Shown here piece after piece: positions 8,389-17,190 of a DNA stretch of 64,000 bases (position 1 is its first letter; each line of letters opens with the position of its first letter). The notes below the pieces were generated by a model. That model was not told the origin of the DNA and ran no database searches. It worked only from the letters and a program-made list of their open reading frames with translations. The stretch comes from Streptomyces sp. NBC_01478 (GTDB taxonomy: Bacteria; Actinomycetota; Actinomycetes; Streptomycetales; Streptomycetaceae). Where the stretch lies: the NCBI RefSeq assembly GCF_036227225.1, contig NZ_CP109444.1, positions 9,095,501-9,159,500 on the forward strand. Reading direction: 5' to 3'. Position numbers and translations under genes: made by a program.

Positions 8389-9301
8389 GCGTCCGCCTGA
8401 TGGAGGTGATCGCCTCGGGCCCCACCCGGCAGCACCCGCCGATCAGCCGCGCGCCGGCCGCCCGCCAGCGCTCGACCTGCTCGGTGGTGAAGGTGGCACG
8501 GCCCGTCCACGCGCGGGCGCCGGCGTCCCAGGTCTCGCCGCTGTTGGGGTAGACGACGACCGGCTTGCCGGTGACGCGGGCGGCGATCTCGACCGCGCCC
8601 TCGACGTCCTCGGGCGCGCAGCAGTTGACGCCGACCGCGATGATCTCGTCCGCGTCGGCGGCCAGCGCGAACGCCTCCTCCAACGGCTGCCCCGCACGGG
8701 TGCGGTCACCGGCGATCGAGTACGACAGCCAGGCCGGCACCCGCAGTCCGCGCACCGCCCGCAGCAGCGCCTCGGCCTCGACGGTGTCCGGGATCGTCTC
8801 CAGGGCCAGCACATCCGGTCCGACGGCGTCCAGCGCCTCAATGCGGGGCCGGTGGAAGGCCTCCAGCTCGGCGACGCTCAGCCCGTACCGGCCCCGGTAC
8901 TCGGAGCCGTCCGCGAGCATCGCACCGTACGGCCCGACCGAGCCCGCCACGTACAGGGGCCGCTTGACGCCCCGCCGCCAGCTCTCCACCGCCGCGTCCA
9001 GGGCCAACTCCACGCTCAGGCCGATGAGTTCGCTCGCCCGGTCGCGCTTGACCCCGCGCTTCGCGAAGCCCTCGACGGTGGCCTGGTAGCTGGAGGTGAT
9101 CGCGACATCGGCGCCCGCCTCGAAGTACGCGAGGTGCGCCTCGGTGATCGCCTCGGGCTCGTCCGCGAGCAGCCGCGCCGACCACAGCTCGTCGCTCAGA
9201 TCGTGCCCGGCCGCCCCGAGCTGGTTGGACAGACCCCCGTCGAGGACGAGCGTCCCGGCGGCGAGGGCGTCGGTGAGGGGGGCGGAGGTGTCGCTGGTCA
9301 T
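8378..9301 (-). CDS. mmuM: Homocysteine S-methyltransferase
   Basis: Cytoplasmic methyltransferase of 307 residues that makes methionine from homocysteine using S-methylmethionine (or SAM) as donor. It shows the family start LVLDGGLSNQLGAAGHDL, the early WSARLL and ITSSYQAT segments, and the three zinc-binding cysteines: GVNCC near residue 225 and the GGCC pair near residue 293. Length matches E. coli MmuM. Convergent with the LacI gene, overlapping by 11 bp, and divergent from the kinase-like gene at 9369. No transport gene for S-methylmethionine is next to it, so the methyl donor in this organism is not settled by context. Confidence 0.93.
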   Translation of the reverse strand: MTSDTSAPLTDALAAGTLVLDGGLSNQLGAAGHDLSDELWSARLLADEPEAITEAHLAYFEAGADVAITSSYQATVEGFAKRGVKRDRASELIGLSVELALDAAVESWRRGVKRPLYVAGSVGPYGAMLADGSEYRGRYGLSVAELEAFHRPRIEALDAVGPDVLALETIPDTVEAEALLRAVRGLRVPAWLSYSIAGDRTRAGQPLEEAFALAADADEIIAVGVNCCAPEDVEGAVEIAARVTGKPVVVYPNSGETWDAGARAWTGRATFTTEQVERWRAAGARLIGGCCRVGPEAITSIRRTLTR

Positions 9302-9368
9302 GCCCCGACGCTAGTCGATACGGCCGTACCCGTCGGTCTTTGTCCACCTGCTGAAAGGATCGCCCACC

Positions 9369-10475
9369 ATGGGGAACATCACGGAAGCCGAAGCGCGGGA
9401 CGTCCTGGATCACTCCGTCGGACCGGTCTCCGCGACACCCCTCACCCACAACCTCAGGAACGGGGTCACCGCGGGCGTCTGGACCGTCACGGCGGGCGAC
9501 CGCACGGCCGTCCTCAAGGTCCTCACCCGCGGCAAGGACGCCACCGGCCGCTGGGCCGCCTCCGACGACCCCCGCCACTGGAACTACTGGCTGCGCGAGG
9601 CGAACATCTACGACTCCGGGCTTGCGCGGAGCTGGCAGCCGTACGGCATCCGCGCGCCCCGGCTGCTCGCCCGGGTCGAACGGGCCGACGGGGACGTGGC
9701 GTTGTGGCTGGAGCAGGTGCGGGGTGAGCCGGGCACCGCCTGGCCGCTCGCCCGGCACGTCGAACACGCCCGCCGTCTCGGTGCCGCGCAGGGCGCCGCG
9801 CCCGTCCTCGACGAACCCTGGCTGTCGCACCGCTTCCTGCGCCAGTACGTCGGCAGCAACACGCTCGGCGAGGAACTCCTCGACGACGACGCGGCCTGGC
9901 AACAGCCCCTGGTCCGCGACCACTTCCCCGCCGGACTGCGCCACGACATGGTCCGGCTGCACCACGACCGCGAGTGGTTCCTGGACGTCATGGAGGCCCT
10001 GCCCCGCGCCTTCAGCCATCTCGACCAGTGGCCCGCCAACGTCCGCTCGCACGGCTCGGACAGCGTCCTCTTCGACCGGGCCTTCGCCGGCGACGGCGCC
10101 CTCGGCGAGGACCTCGGCAACTACCTCCCCGACTCCGTCTTCGACCTGTTCGTCCCGGCCCGCAGCCTGCCCGGGTACGCGGCGCGGGCCTACGGCGCCT
10201 ATCTGCACGGCCTGCGGGAGTCGGGCAACCAGACCGACGAACGGCTCGTCCGCCTCGGGATGTGCGCCTCCGCCGTGAAGTACGACTGGCTCACCGCCGC
10301 CATGCTCGCCCGCGCGAGCGAGCGGCAACTGGACTACGGCGGTGAGCGCGGCGTCTCCGCCGAACTCCGGTACCGGGAGCGGGGGTTGACCCTCGCGTTC
10401 CTCGCGGGGTGGGCAGCCGAGGCGCGGGCGCTGGCCCGGCAACTCGGCTTCCCGGAGGCGCCGAGCGGCCGCTAG
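9369..10475 (+). CDS. Aminoglycoside-phosphotransferase-fold kinase-like protein
   Basis: 368 residues with the APH / choline-kinase fold. The decisive motif is FSHLDQWPANV near residue 220, the HxDxxxxN catalytic loop of this superfamily, followed by an acidic DLGNYLPDS segment that could supply the metal-binding Asp. An N-terminal TAVLKVLTR lysine fits the ATP-binding Lys. Small-molecule substrate unknown; antibiotic resistance cannot be claimed, because the fold is widespread in Streptomyces for other substrates. The ATG follows an AGGATCGCC sequence, giving a weak ribosome-binding site. The stop codon lies in a short direct repeat shared with the convergent gene. Confidence 0.8.
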   Translation: MGNITEAEARDVLDHSVGPVSATPLTHNLRNGVTAGVWTVTAGDRTAVLKVLTRGKDATGRWAASDDPRHWNYWLREANIYDSGLARSWQPYGIRAPRLLARVERADGDVALWLEQVRGEPGTAWPLARHVEHARRLGAAQGAAPVLDEPWLSHRFLRQYVGSNTLGEELLDDDAAWQQPLVRDHFPAGLRHDMVRLHHDREWFLDVMEALPRAFSHLDQWPANVRSHGSDSVLFDRAFAGDGALGEDLGNYLPDSVFDLFVPARSLPGYAARAYGAYLHGLRESGNQTDERLVRLGMCASAVKYDWLTAAMLARASERQLDYGGERGVSAELRYRERGLTLAFLAGWAAEARALARQLGFPEAPSGR

Positions 10476-10510
10476 CCCTACGCCGCGTGCCGCAGCCCTA
10501 CGCCGCGTGC
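10474..10510. repeat. 17-bp direct repeat across two convergent stop codons
   Basis: AGCCCTACGCCGCGTGC occurs at 10474-10490 and again at 10494-10510, a 20-bp period. The first copy overlaps the TAG of the kinase-like gene; the second contains the TAG of the leftward gene. It looks like a small local duplication of the 3' end of the leftward gene. Confidence 0.85.
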
Positions 10511-12651
10511 TTCCCGCCCCCGCGCTTGCCACCGCCCCGTGTGCGGGCGGTCGCCGGGACCAACAGGCCGCCCAGCAGGCCGAGTCCGAGCGCGTAGGGC
10601 CACCAGCCGAAGCCGTCGCTGCGGGCGGTGTTCGCCGTGCGGGCCTCGGTGACCTTCGTCGTTCCTGACGACTCGGTGCGGTGGGTGGGGGAGGGGCTGC
10701 TCGCGGTGACCGCGGTCAGGGCGACGTCGTTGCCGTCGCCGCCCCGGTAGCTGATGCGGTACGTCGTGTCGGCGAGCTTCAGCTTGGCGCCCTCACGAAG
10801 TCCCTTGAAAGCGCCGGTCGTTGCGCCACTGCCCGTGTGGTCGAGGATCGTGACGGTCCGCGCGGGGTGCGTCCCGGCGGCCGAGAGGTCCAGGTCGCCG
10901 GCCAGTCCGACCTTGCCCGCGACCTTCAACGGCTTGGCTCCCAGGACCAGTTCGCCCTTCGCACTCTGCGTGTAGTTCCCGGTCACAGTGAGCCCGGTCG
11001 TCACCAAGCTGTCGTTCGTCACCGAACCCTTCACCGTGCCCACACCGGTTAGGCTGGTCGCCACACGCAGCCCGGCCACCCCCGCGTCCAGCCGCGCACC
11101 CGCCGAGGTGAGCCGGATCGCCTTGCTGTGCGCGAGAGTTGCCCCCGACCTGAGCGCCAGCGTGCCCTTCGAGACCGTCGTCGTCCCCGTGTACGTCACC
11201 GCCGTACCGGTGAGCGTCGTCGTCGCGGCGCCGGACTGGACCAGGGACCCCTTGCCGCTGACGTGCGCCAACTGGACGCCGAGTGCCGCATTGCGCAGCA
11301 CCAGGGTCCCGTCGTCGACGATCCGCCGCACCTCCGTGCCGGTCAGCAACCCGCCGTCGCCGCCCGCCTTCCCGGTGCCCAGCCGCAGCACCGCCCCCTT
11401 CTCCACGGTCGTGGAACCGTCGTAGTACTGCGGCGCCGCGAAGGTCACGTCGTTGCCGCGCGTCCCCGCGATGACGATGTCCCCGGTGCCGGGCGCGGCC
11501 AGCGTGTCGTGGTACTTGCCGCCGCCGATCGGCGCACCGAGGGTGACCGGACCGTCGTAGTCGAAGGTCAGCCGGGACCGGACCCCGCTCGCCGCATGCA
11601 GGTTGATGTAGACGGTGTCCTTGGTGCCCGGCATGAAGATGCGGTGGGTGGTGCCGTCGCCCCACTGGACGTCCGCGCCCTCGATGTTGGTGCCGCGCTT
11701 GTTCAACTGGTGGGCGATGGCACGCCAGTTGAGGTTCGAGTCGCTGAGGGACGGGTTCGTGTCGCCGCCCTGGTCGCTGTAGCTGTACTGGCCCGTGAGG
11801 ACGACCTTGCTGCCCGGGCGGGAGTGGACGTTGACGTCGCTGCCGTACTCGCGCTGGTAGAAGTTCTGGCGCAGGGTGATCGTCTGGTAGAGCGGGGTGT
11901 CGATGATCCAGGAGCCCTGGTTGAGGATCGCGCGGGCGTTGGGCAGTGCCACCGGGTACTCGGGGCGGCCGACCGCCATGCCCGTGCCGTTGTCAATCAC
12001 CCCTGAGAAAGGGTGAGTTCCGGCGAGGTCGAGGGTGCCCCACATGTTGCGGGGCTGGGTGACCAGGCCCGAGCCGCTGATCGTGCCGATGTTGAACGTG
12101 CGGGTCAGGGAGAGACGCAGGGTGCCGTCGACCCGGACGTTCAACTCGTTGAGCTGGTAGCCGGGTGTGCTGTAGGGGAAGTGGCCGATCAGGCCGGTCC
12201 CACCACCCGTGCCGTACTGGAGAGTTGTGCCGCGGTCGACCGTGATCGCGGGCGGGTCCGGATTGCTGACAGTGGTGTACGGGTGGTTGCCGCCCTGGGT
12301 GGTCACCTTCTGCCGCTGCCGGGCCGCCGGGAGCGTGAGGTCGCTGTCCTTGGTGAGGATCAGCGTGCCGCCGCCGCGCACGGTCAGCGTCCCCTGGCCG
12401 CGGAACACCCCGTCGTACGTCGTCGTCCCGGACGGCACGGTGACCACCGTGTCGCCGGTGAGCGTGACATCGCGGTCCGCGAGGACGTCGGCGGTGGCGT
12501 CACGGGCGCCGGCGGCCGAGGCCGGGGGAGCCCCGACCAGGAGGGCGACGGTCGCGAGGGCGCCTACGGCGGCTGAGGTCTTGTGGGTATGGCTGCGCAC
12601 GTCACTGGAGACGGGCGCCGGCCGCGGCGATAACAGAAATCTCGCGTCCAT
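10498..12651 (-). CDS. Secreted beta-strand-repeat (autotransporter-passenger-like) surface protein
   Basis: About 717 residues. A long charged N-region is followed by a signal peptide (AVGALATVALLVGAPPASAAG). The body is a run of glycine/threonine-rich beta-strand repeats of the autotransporter-associated type (for example YDGVFRGQGTLTVRGGGTL, YYDGSTTVEKGAVLRLG, TGTTTVSKGTLALRSG), which fold as a right-handed beta-helix. A Ser/Thr linker, one membrane helix (WWPYALGLGLLGGLLVP) and a basic Gly/Lys tail end the protein, so it is membrane-held rather than truly autotransported; Gram-positives lack the outer-membrane barrel. The frame stays open to 14466, but that part is antisense to the GH43 gene. 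Start at 12651 is my choice; no good ribosome-binding site is visible. Beta-helix folds are common in pectin enzymes and adhesins; function unknown. Confidence 0.8.
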   Translation of the reverse strand: MDARFLLSPRPAPVSSDVRSHTHKTSAAVGALATVALLVGAPPASAAGARDATADVLADRDVTLTGDTVVTVPSGTTTYDGVFRGQGTLTVRGGGTLILTKDSDLTLPAARQRQKVTTQGGNHPYTTVSNPDPPAITVDRGTTLQYGTGGGTGLIGHFPYSTPGYQLNELNVRVDGTLRLSLTRTFNIGTISGSGLVTQPRNMWGTLDLAGTHPFSGVIDNGTGMAVGRPEYPVALPNARAILNQGSWIIDTPLYQTITLRQNFYQREYGSDVNVHSRPGSKVVLTGQYSYSDQGGDTNPSLSDSNLNWRAIAHQLNKRGTNIEGADVQWGDGTTHRIFMPGTKDTVYINLHAASGVRSRLTFDYDGPVTLGAPIGGGKYHDTLAAPGTGDIVIAGTRGNDVTFAAPQYYDGSTTVEKGAVLRLGTGKAGGDGGLLTGTEVRRIVDDGTLVLRNAALGVQLAHVSGKGSLVQSGAATTTLTGTAVTYTGTTTVSKGTLALRSGATLAHSKAIRLTSAGARLDAGVAGLRVATSLTGVGTVKGSVTNDSLVTTGLTVTGNYTQSAKGELVLGAKPLKVAGKVGLAGDLDLSAAGTHPARTVTILDHTGSGATTGAFKGLREGAKLKLADTTYRISYRGGDGNDVALTAVTASSPSPTHRTESSGTTKVTEARTANTARSDGFGWWPYALGLGLLGGLLVPATARTRGGGKRGGGKHAA

Positions 12652-12706
12652 CTTTGTCACGCGCGACCCGTTGACCTTCCCGTAACACACCCATACCTTT
12701 TCGGCG

Positions 12707-12731
12707 TTCGTAATGACAGATGGCGTACGAA
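12707..12731. promoter_or_regulatory. Inverted repeat in the divergent promoter region
   Basis: TTCGTA (12707-12712) and TACGAA (12726-12731) with a 13-bp spacer, in the 138 bp between the leftward beta-strand-repeat gene and the rightward GH43 gene. Its position between divergent starts suits a shared operator, but six-base arms can arise by chance. Confidence 0.35.
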
Positions 12732-12789
12732 ATCCCGAACCCCCCACTGTTTCCTGCCTTGTTGTCCCCCCACCTTCGAGAGGCGTCAG

Positions 12790-14202
12790 ATGAGACGTGT
12801 GTACGCAATCCTCGTCGCCCTGTGCTGCGTGCTCGCCGCCGCACTGGTGACCGCAGGACCGGCCCAGGCCGCGGCCCAGACCATCACCAACGGCACGCAG
12901 TTCACCGACACCTCGGGCAACGCCGTGCATGCGCACGGCGGCGGGGTGATCAAGGTCGGCAGCTACTACTACTGGTTCGGCGAGGACCGGAACTCCGACA
13001 ACACCTTCAAGTACGTGGACGCCTACCGCTCCACCGACCTGAAGAACTGGGAGTTCCGCAACCACGTCCTGACCCAGTCCAGCGCCTCCGAACTCGGCAC
13101 CGCCTACATCGAGCGGCCGAAGGTCATCTACAACGCGTCCACCGGCCAGTTCGTGATGTGGATGCACAAGGAGAACGGCGTCGACTACAGCGAGGCCAGG
13201 GCCGCCGTCGCCGTCTCCTCGACCGTGGACGGCAGTTACACCTACCAGGGCAGCTTCCAGCCGCTCGGCGACAACATGTCCCGGGACATCACGACCTTCG
13301 TCGACACCGACGGCACCGCCTACATGGTCTCCGCCGCCAACGAGAACTACGACCTGCACATCTACAAGCTCACCGCCGACTACACCGCCATCGCCGGCCT
13401 GGTCGCCAACCCGTGGGTCGGCGGACACCGCGAGGCACCGGCCCTGTTCAAGCGCAACGGCGTCTACTTCATGCTGACTTCGGCGGCCACCGGCTGGAGC
13501 GCCAACCAGCAGCAGTACGCCACCGCCACCAGCATCACCGGCCCCTGGACGGCCTTCACCAACGTCGGCGACTCGACCACGTACAACTCGCAGACCGCCT
13601 ACGTCCTCCCGATCACGGGGACTTCGGGCACCTCGTACCTCTACATGGGCGACCGCTGGGGCAACTCCTTCGGCGGCACCGTCAACGACTCCCGTTACGT
13701 CTGGCTGCCGTTGACCTTCCCGACCACGACCTCGATGTCCATGGCGTCCTGGTACCCGGAGGTGGCGATCGACACGGCCGCCGGCACGATCAGCGGCACG
13801 AGCGCGACGTACAACACGCTCATCGCCAGGAACAGCGCCAAGTGCGCGGACGTGGCCAACCAGTCGCTGTGGCAGGGCGTCGCGATCAGCCAGTACACCT
13901 GCAACAGCGGCACCAATCAGAAATGGTGGTTCAAGGACCTCGGCACCGGCTACTACGAACTCATGGGCCGGGGCAGCTCGTTGTGCCTCCAGGAGAACTC
14001 GACGAACGTCACCCAGGAGAACTGCACCGGCGCCACCGCCCAGCAGTGGAGCCTGACCACCTCCGGCAGCTACGTCCTCGTGAAGGCCAGGACGAGCGGC
14101 GAGTGCCTGGACGTGAACGGCGCGTCCACCGCCAACTCCGCCGCGATCATCACGTATACGTGCAGCGGGGCGACCAACCAGCAGTGGACGCGCGGTAGTT
14201 GA
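12790..14202 (+). CDS. Secreted GH43 exo-beta-1,3-galactanase-like enzyme with CBM13
   Basis: 470 residues in three parts: signal peptide (to AQAAA near residue 32), a five-bladed GH43-type catalytic domain to about residue 345, and a C-terminal CBM13 ricin-B beta-trefoil with repeated GxxxQxW-type motifs (SGTNQKWWF, ATAQQWSL, ATNQQWTRG). The catalytic start HAHGGGVIKVGSYYYWFGED and the domain order match exo-beta-1,3-galactanases (GH43 subfamily 24), which trim galactose or decorated galactose from the beta-1,3-galactan core of type II arabinogalactan. In that subfamily the usual GH43 base Asp is absent, and here the start also lacks it. GAGAGG lies 5-11 bases before the ATG. Subfamily assignment is by eye; the GH43 fold is more certain. 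Confidence 0.82.
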   Translation: MRRVYAILVALCCVLAAALVTAGPAQAAAQTITNGTQFTDTSGNAVHAHGGGVIKVGSYYYWFGEDRNSDNTFKYVDAYRSTDLKNWEFRNHVLTQSSASELGTAYIERPKVIYNASTGQFVMWMHKENGVDYSEARAAVAVSSTVDGSYTYQGSFQPLGDNMSRDITTFVDTDGTAYMVSAANENYDLHIYKLTADYTAIAGLVANPWVGGHREAPALFKRNGVYFMLTSAATGWSANQQQYATATSITGPWTAFTNVGDSTTYNSQTAYVLPITGTSGTSYLYMGDRWGNSFGGTVNDSRYVWLPLTFPTTTSMSMASWYPEVAIDTAAGTISGTSATYNTLIARNSAKCADVANQSLWQGVAISQYTCNSGTNQKWWFKDLGTGYYELMGRGSSLCLQENSTNVTQENCTGATAQQWSLTTSGSYVLVKARTSGECLDVNGASTANSAAIITYTCSGATNQQWTRGS

Positions 14203-14210
14203 GAGCCCGA

Positions 14211-15284
14211 TTACCGGACCGGATTCCAGCCGTCCGTGCCCGCCAGATATTTCTGGGCCGTGTAGTTCGCGGCCTGGGAGTCGGTGAGCTGCGGGCGGTT
14301 GGAGTTCACCGTGGCGCCCGCGCCGGTGTTCTTGTACTCGAAGAAGCGGGCGTTCTTCCAGGAGTACCCGCTCATGTCCGTCCAGGGCCCCGCGACCTTC
14401 ACGGCGGCGGGCAACGAGGTCTGTCGGACGACCAGTTGGCCCACCGCGTCCGCCGTCGGATGCCAAGGGCGGCCCAGGTAGTACGTGGTGGCCGCCGCCG
14501 AGCTGGTGATCGAGCTGCCGGTGACGAGGATGCCGTACGTCTTCGCGGAGCTGGTGTTGGGCGCCGACAGGAAGCCGTTGAGACCGCCCGCTGCCGCGCC
14601 CGAGTTGCGCAGTTGGATGTTGACCCGGTCGTAGACGGCGGTGGCGTTGCCGAAGACGAAGTCCACGTCGCCGGAGATGAACGACGAGTAGAAGTACTGC
14701 CGGTACTGACCGGTCGCCGACGGCGACCAGTTGAGGACGGTGTCCTGGCGGCTGATGAACCGGTCGTTGGTGAAGGTCTGCCGGTCGCCCTGCGCGGTGA
14801 TCGCGACGGCCTGCGTGTCCGTGATGTCGGGGTGGGCGGACTTGTCGAAGGTGTTCTGGACGGTGATCCCGGTGACGGTGAGGCCGCTCGCCGAGAAGGT
14901 CGCGACCGAACTGCCCAGCGTGCCGTACTTGTTGCCACTGGAGTCGGTGTAACCGGCGGCCCGGTCATAGGTGATGACGACGTCCTCGGCGTTGCCGGTG
15001 GCGCCCTGGATGGTCAACCCCGTCTTCCCGGAAGGGACGTTGACGATCTCGGTGTACGTGCCCTTCGCCACGGAGACGGTGTCGCCGGCGGCGGCCGCGT
15101 TCACGGCGGCCTGCACGGTCGTGAAGCGGCCCGAGCCGTCCTTGGCGACGGTGATGACGGTGGCGGCCCGTGCCTGGGTCACCAGCGACACGGCGACCAG
15201 CCCGAGGGCGGCGGCGGTACCGGTCGCCACGGCGGCGGCCCGTCGCCGGACGGGGGAGCGGCGGTGCGTGTTCGGCTCTGTCAT
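14211..15284 (-). CDS. Secreted pectinesterase (CE8 family)
   Basis: 357 residues. It removes methyl esters from homogalacturonan, opening pectin to lyases. A Tat-like basic N-terminus (RRSPVRRRAAAV) and a signal helix end at ARA near residue 40. The beta-helix core carries the CE8 signatures: GDVDFVFGNATAVYD with the nucleophile Asp of the DFVFG motif, a QDTVL motif with the other catalytic Asp, and TTYYLGRPWHP with the substrate-binding Arg and Trp. It lies 39 bp after the PL4 lyase stop codon, so the two are probably co-transcribed. That 39-bp gap holds a leader motif shared with the gene at 20000-21565. Confidence 0.95.
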   Translation of the reverse strand: MTEPNTHRRSPVRRRAAAVATGTAAALGLVAVSLVTQARAATVITVAKDGSGRFTTVQAAVNAAAAGDTVSVAKGTYTEIVNVPSGKTGLTIQGATGNAEDVVITYDRAAGYTDSSGNKYGTLGSSVATFSASGLTVTGITVQNTFDKSAHPDITDTQAVAITAQGDRQTFTNDRFISRQDTVLNWSPSATGQYRQYFYSSFISGDVDFVFGNATAVYDRVNIQLRNSGAAAGGLNGFLSAPNTSSAKTYGILVTGSSITSSAAATTYYLGRPWHPTADAVGQLVVRQTSLPAAVKVAGPWTDMSGYSWKNARFFEYKNTGAGATVNSNRPQLTDSQAANYTAQKYLAGTDGWNPVR

Positions 15285-15322
15285 GCCTACAAGTCGCCGT
15301 CCCCCGCCCGGGAGTTGCCGCC
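15285..15322 (-). promoter_or_regulatory. Leader motif before the pectinesterase start codon
   Basis: Read on the minus strand, the bases just before the ATG contain CGGCAACTCCC, then a G/C-rich segment, then CGGCGACTTG and a TAGGC directly abutting ATGAC. The same blocks in the same order precede the secreted protein that starts at 21565. No other gene start I examined in the window has it. Confidence 0.6.
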
Positions 15323-15323
15323 T

Positions 15324-17003
15324 CTAGGCGAGCAGATCGATCGCGTCGACCGATGTCCCCGCGCTCAGGAACGACGTCGACCCCGAGCCGCTCGCCACAT
15401 AGATCTTCAGCGTGTTGTACGCACTGCTGTCCGTCAGCCACGCGGACGCCGGAACGCTGTACGTGAACGTGTTGTTGTTGCCCCGGTACGACCCAACGGT
15501 CAGCGACCGCGTGCTCGGCTGGGTGGGCGGCGAGGGGACGGCCGAGGTCCAGGTGTCGTTGACGACGACCTGCGGCCGGCCGTTCGCGTAGGCCGTCGTC
15601 ACACCGATGCGCAGGGTGTGCGCGGCGGCGAGCTGAGCCGCCGTCAGCTTGAAGTACACGATGATGCCGCTGTTGACGTCCTTCCACAGATAGCAGGGGA
15701 ACGCCGAGGTCTCCGTCCCGCTGCCGATGACGACGTTGCCGGTCCAGGACGCGGCCCGTACGTCCGAGGGATGCGCGTACGTCATCAGGTCCGCGTTCTT
15801 GAACCCGCCCGGCGTGCCGTCCCAGTTGCCGATCCGCCAGATCGCGCTCGCGTTGGACGGGTCGTTCGAGGACGGGATCGCGATGCTGTTCAGCGTCGTC
15901 GTGCCGCCCGCCGTGACCGCCACCGACGTGGTGTAGACGGCGAGTTCACCCTTGAAGACGGTCAGCGTGTACGTCCCCGGCAGCACTCCCGTGATCGAGA
16001 AGTAGCCGTCGGAGGCGCGCGCCGAACCCCAGTACTGGGCCGCCGAGTTGGCGAGCCCGACCGTGTAGGCGTACGCCGTGTCGCGCCCGGTGATGCCCAC
16101 GCCCGCGACCCGGCCCCGGCCGCCCGCCGCCGTGTACCCGGAGATGCCGAGCGAATCGGCCCACGAGGTGGTGAGGTTGGCGTGGTAGAGCGAGGAGGCG
16201 GGCGCGCCGCCGTCCGTGAGCGCGATGACGTACGGCCCCTGGAGACCGAAGCGCTGTGCCTCCGTCTGGTTCTCGCCGTAGTACAGGATCTCGTACAACC
16301 CGCCGCCGTCCGCGCTCTGGTGGCGCAGCAGGGAGCGGTAGAAGGGGCCGCCGGACGCCTTCTCGTGGTTGCTGCGCACGACCCACAGGCCGACGCTGCC
16401 GGTGGTCCAGCCGATGTAGTCGTAGTCGACGACCCGCTTCTTCGCGTAGTGCTTGGAGCGGGTCTGGCCGTCGGACTTCTCGAAGACGTCGGCGGACTCG
16501 ATGGTGGTCGGCGCGTAAGTGTAGGAATCCGGCTCGTCGTTGAGGAACAGGCCGGCCTTGACGCGCACGATGTAGCGGGTCGCGCTGACCGAGGTGTCGG
16601 CCTTGTTGGTCCACAGGTAGACGTTGTTCTCGCCGCTGCGGGCCGCGTAGTAGTGCTTCAGCGTGCCGTGCGTGACGGAGATCAGGATCGTCGTGCCGGA
16701 CTGCGCGATCGTCACGGTGGACGCGCCGAGGCCGGACTCCACATGCGAGTTCATGCCGCCGTAGCCCTGGTACTCGGTGCCCTTGTAGACCAGCGAGGTC
16801 AGATCGCCGTTGGTCTTGCTGACCTTGAAGACGAGACTCGCGCCGGTGTCGACGACGTAGTTCGAGCCGTCGTCGGTGTAGCCGAAGCTCGCGGCCGACG
16901 CGGTCCCGGCGAGCGGCCCGGCGAGCGCCGCCGTACCGGCTGCAGCCGCCGTGCCGAGGACGAAGGTGCGGCGGCGAACCGGTCTGTTCACAGAACCGGA
17001 CAT
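15324..17003 (-). CDS. Secreted rhamnogalacturonan lyase (PL4 family)
   Basis: About 559 residues. It cleaves the rhamnose-galacturonate backbone of pectin by beta-elimination. A Tat signal is clear (RRRTFVLGTAAAAG...ASAASFG), so the enzyme is exported folded. Three parts follow: a beta-sandwich catalytic domain (to about 330, with NNVYLWTNKADTSVSATRYIVRVK and DYDYIGWTTGSVGLWVV), a fibronectin-III-like domain (GRVAGVGITGRDTAYAYTVG...GTYTLTVFKGE) and a C-terminal carbohydrate-binding jelly roll (WRIGNWDGTPGGFKNADLM). That domain order is the PL4 arrangement. The ATG at 17003 follows GAAGGAGG. The frame is open further upstream but without signal peptide. First gene of an operon with pectinesterase; divergent from the acetylesterase. 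Confidence 0.92.
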   Translation of the reverse strand: MSGSVNRPVRRRTFVLGTAAAAGTAALAGPLAGTASAASFGYTDDGSNYVVDTGASLVFKVSKTNGDLTSLVYKGTEYQGYGGMNSHVESGLGASTVTIAQSGTTILISVTHGTLKHYYAARSGENNVYLWTNKADTSVSATRYIVRVKAGLFLNDEPDSYTYAPTTIESADVFEKSDGQTRSKHYAKKRVVDYDYIGWTTGSVGLWVVRSNHEKASGGPFYRSLLRHQSADGGGLYEILYYGENQTEAQRFGLQGPYVIALTDGGAPASSLYHANLTTSWADSLGISGYTAAGGRGRVAGVGITGRDTAYAYTVGLANSAAQYWGSARASDGYFSITGVLPGTYTLTVFKGELAVYTTSVAVTAGGTTTLNSIAIPSSNDPSNASAIWRIGNWDGTPGGFKNADLMTYAHPSDVRAASWTGNVVIGSGTETSAFPCYLWKDVNSGIIVYFKLTAAQLAAAHTLRIGVTTAYANGRPQVVVNDTWTSAVPSPPTQPSTRSLTVGSYRGNNNTFTYSVPASAWLTDSSAYNTLKIYVASGSGSTSFLSAGTSVDAIDLLA

Positions 17004-17067
17004 GGGGGTGCCTCCTTCGGGAGGTGGGGGTGCGGGTGCTTTGGAGGGTGGCAGTTGAATCGATTTC

Positions 17068-17135
17068 GCGAAAGGGCTTTCGCAGCCTTGGAGTTGGCGG
17101 TGATGTGAAATCTGCCGCAGGTCTAGAAAGCGCTT
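17068..17135. promoter_or_regulatory. Two palindromes between the divergent PL4 and acetylesterase genes
   Basis: GCGAAAGGGCTTTCGC at 17068-17083 has perfect 7-base arms around two bases. GAAAGCGCTT at 17126-17135 is a second, related GAAAG/CTTT-type element 53 bp away. Both lie in the 187 bp between the two divergent start codons, the expected place for an operator controlling both. Different in sequence from the AACCGGTT sites. Confidence 0.6.
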
Positions 17136-17190
17136 GTCCATAGCGGTACGGTCCACCGCCAGGCCTTGTCGTCGGACGGAGGAGCCGCGA

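Noticed and set aside
9369..10475. Aminoglycoside resistance gene
   Set aside because: The fold is that of APH kinases, but nothing in the sequence points to an antibiotic substrate; many such proteins have other roles.
10498..14466. Single 1322-codon leftward open frame
   Set aside because: Only the part up to 12651 encodes a signal peptide and repeats; the upstream part is antisense to the clearly coding GH43 gene.
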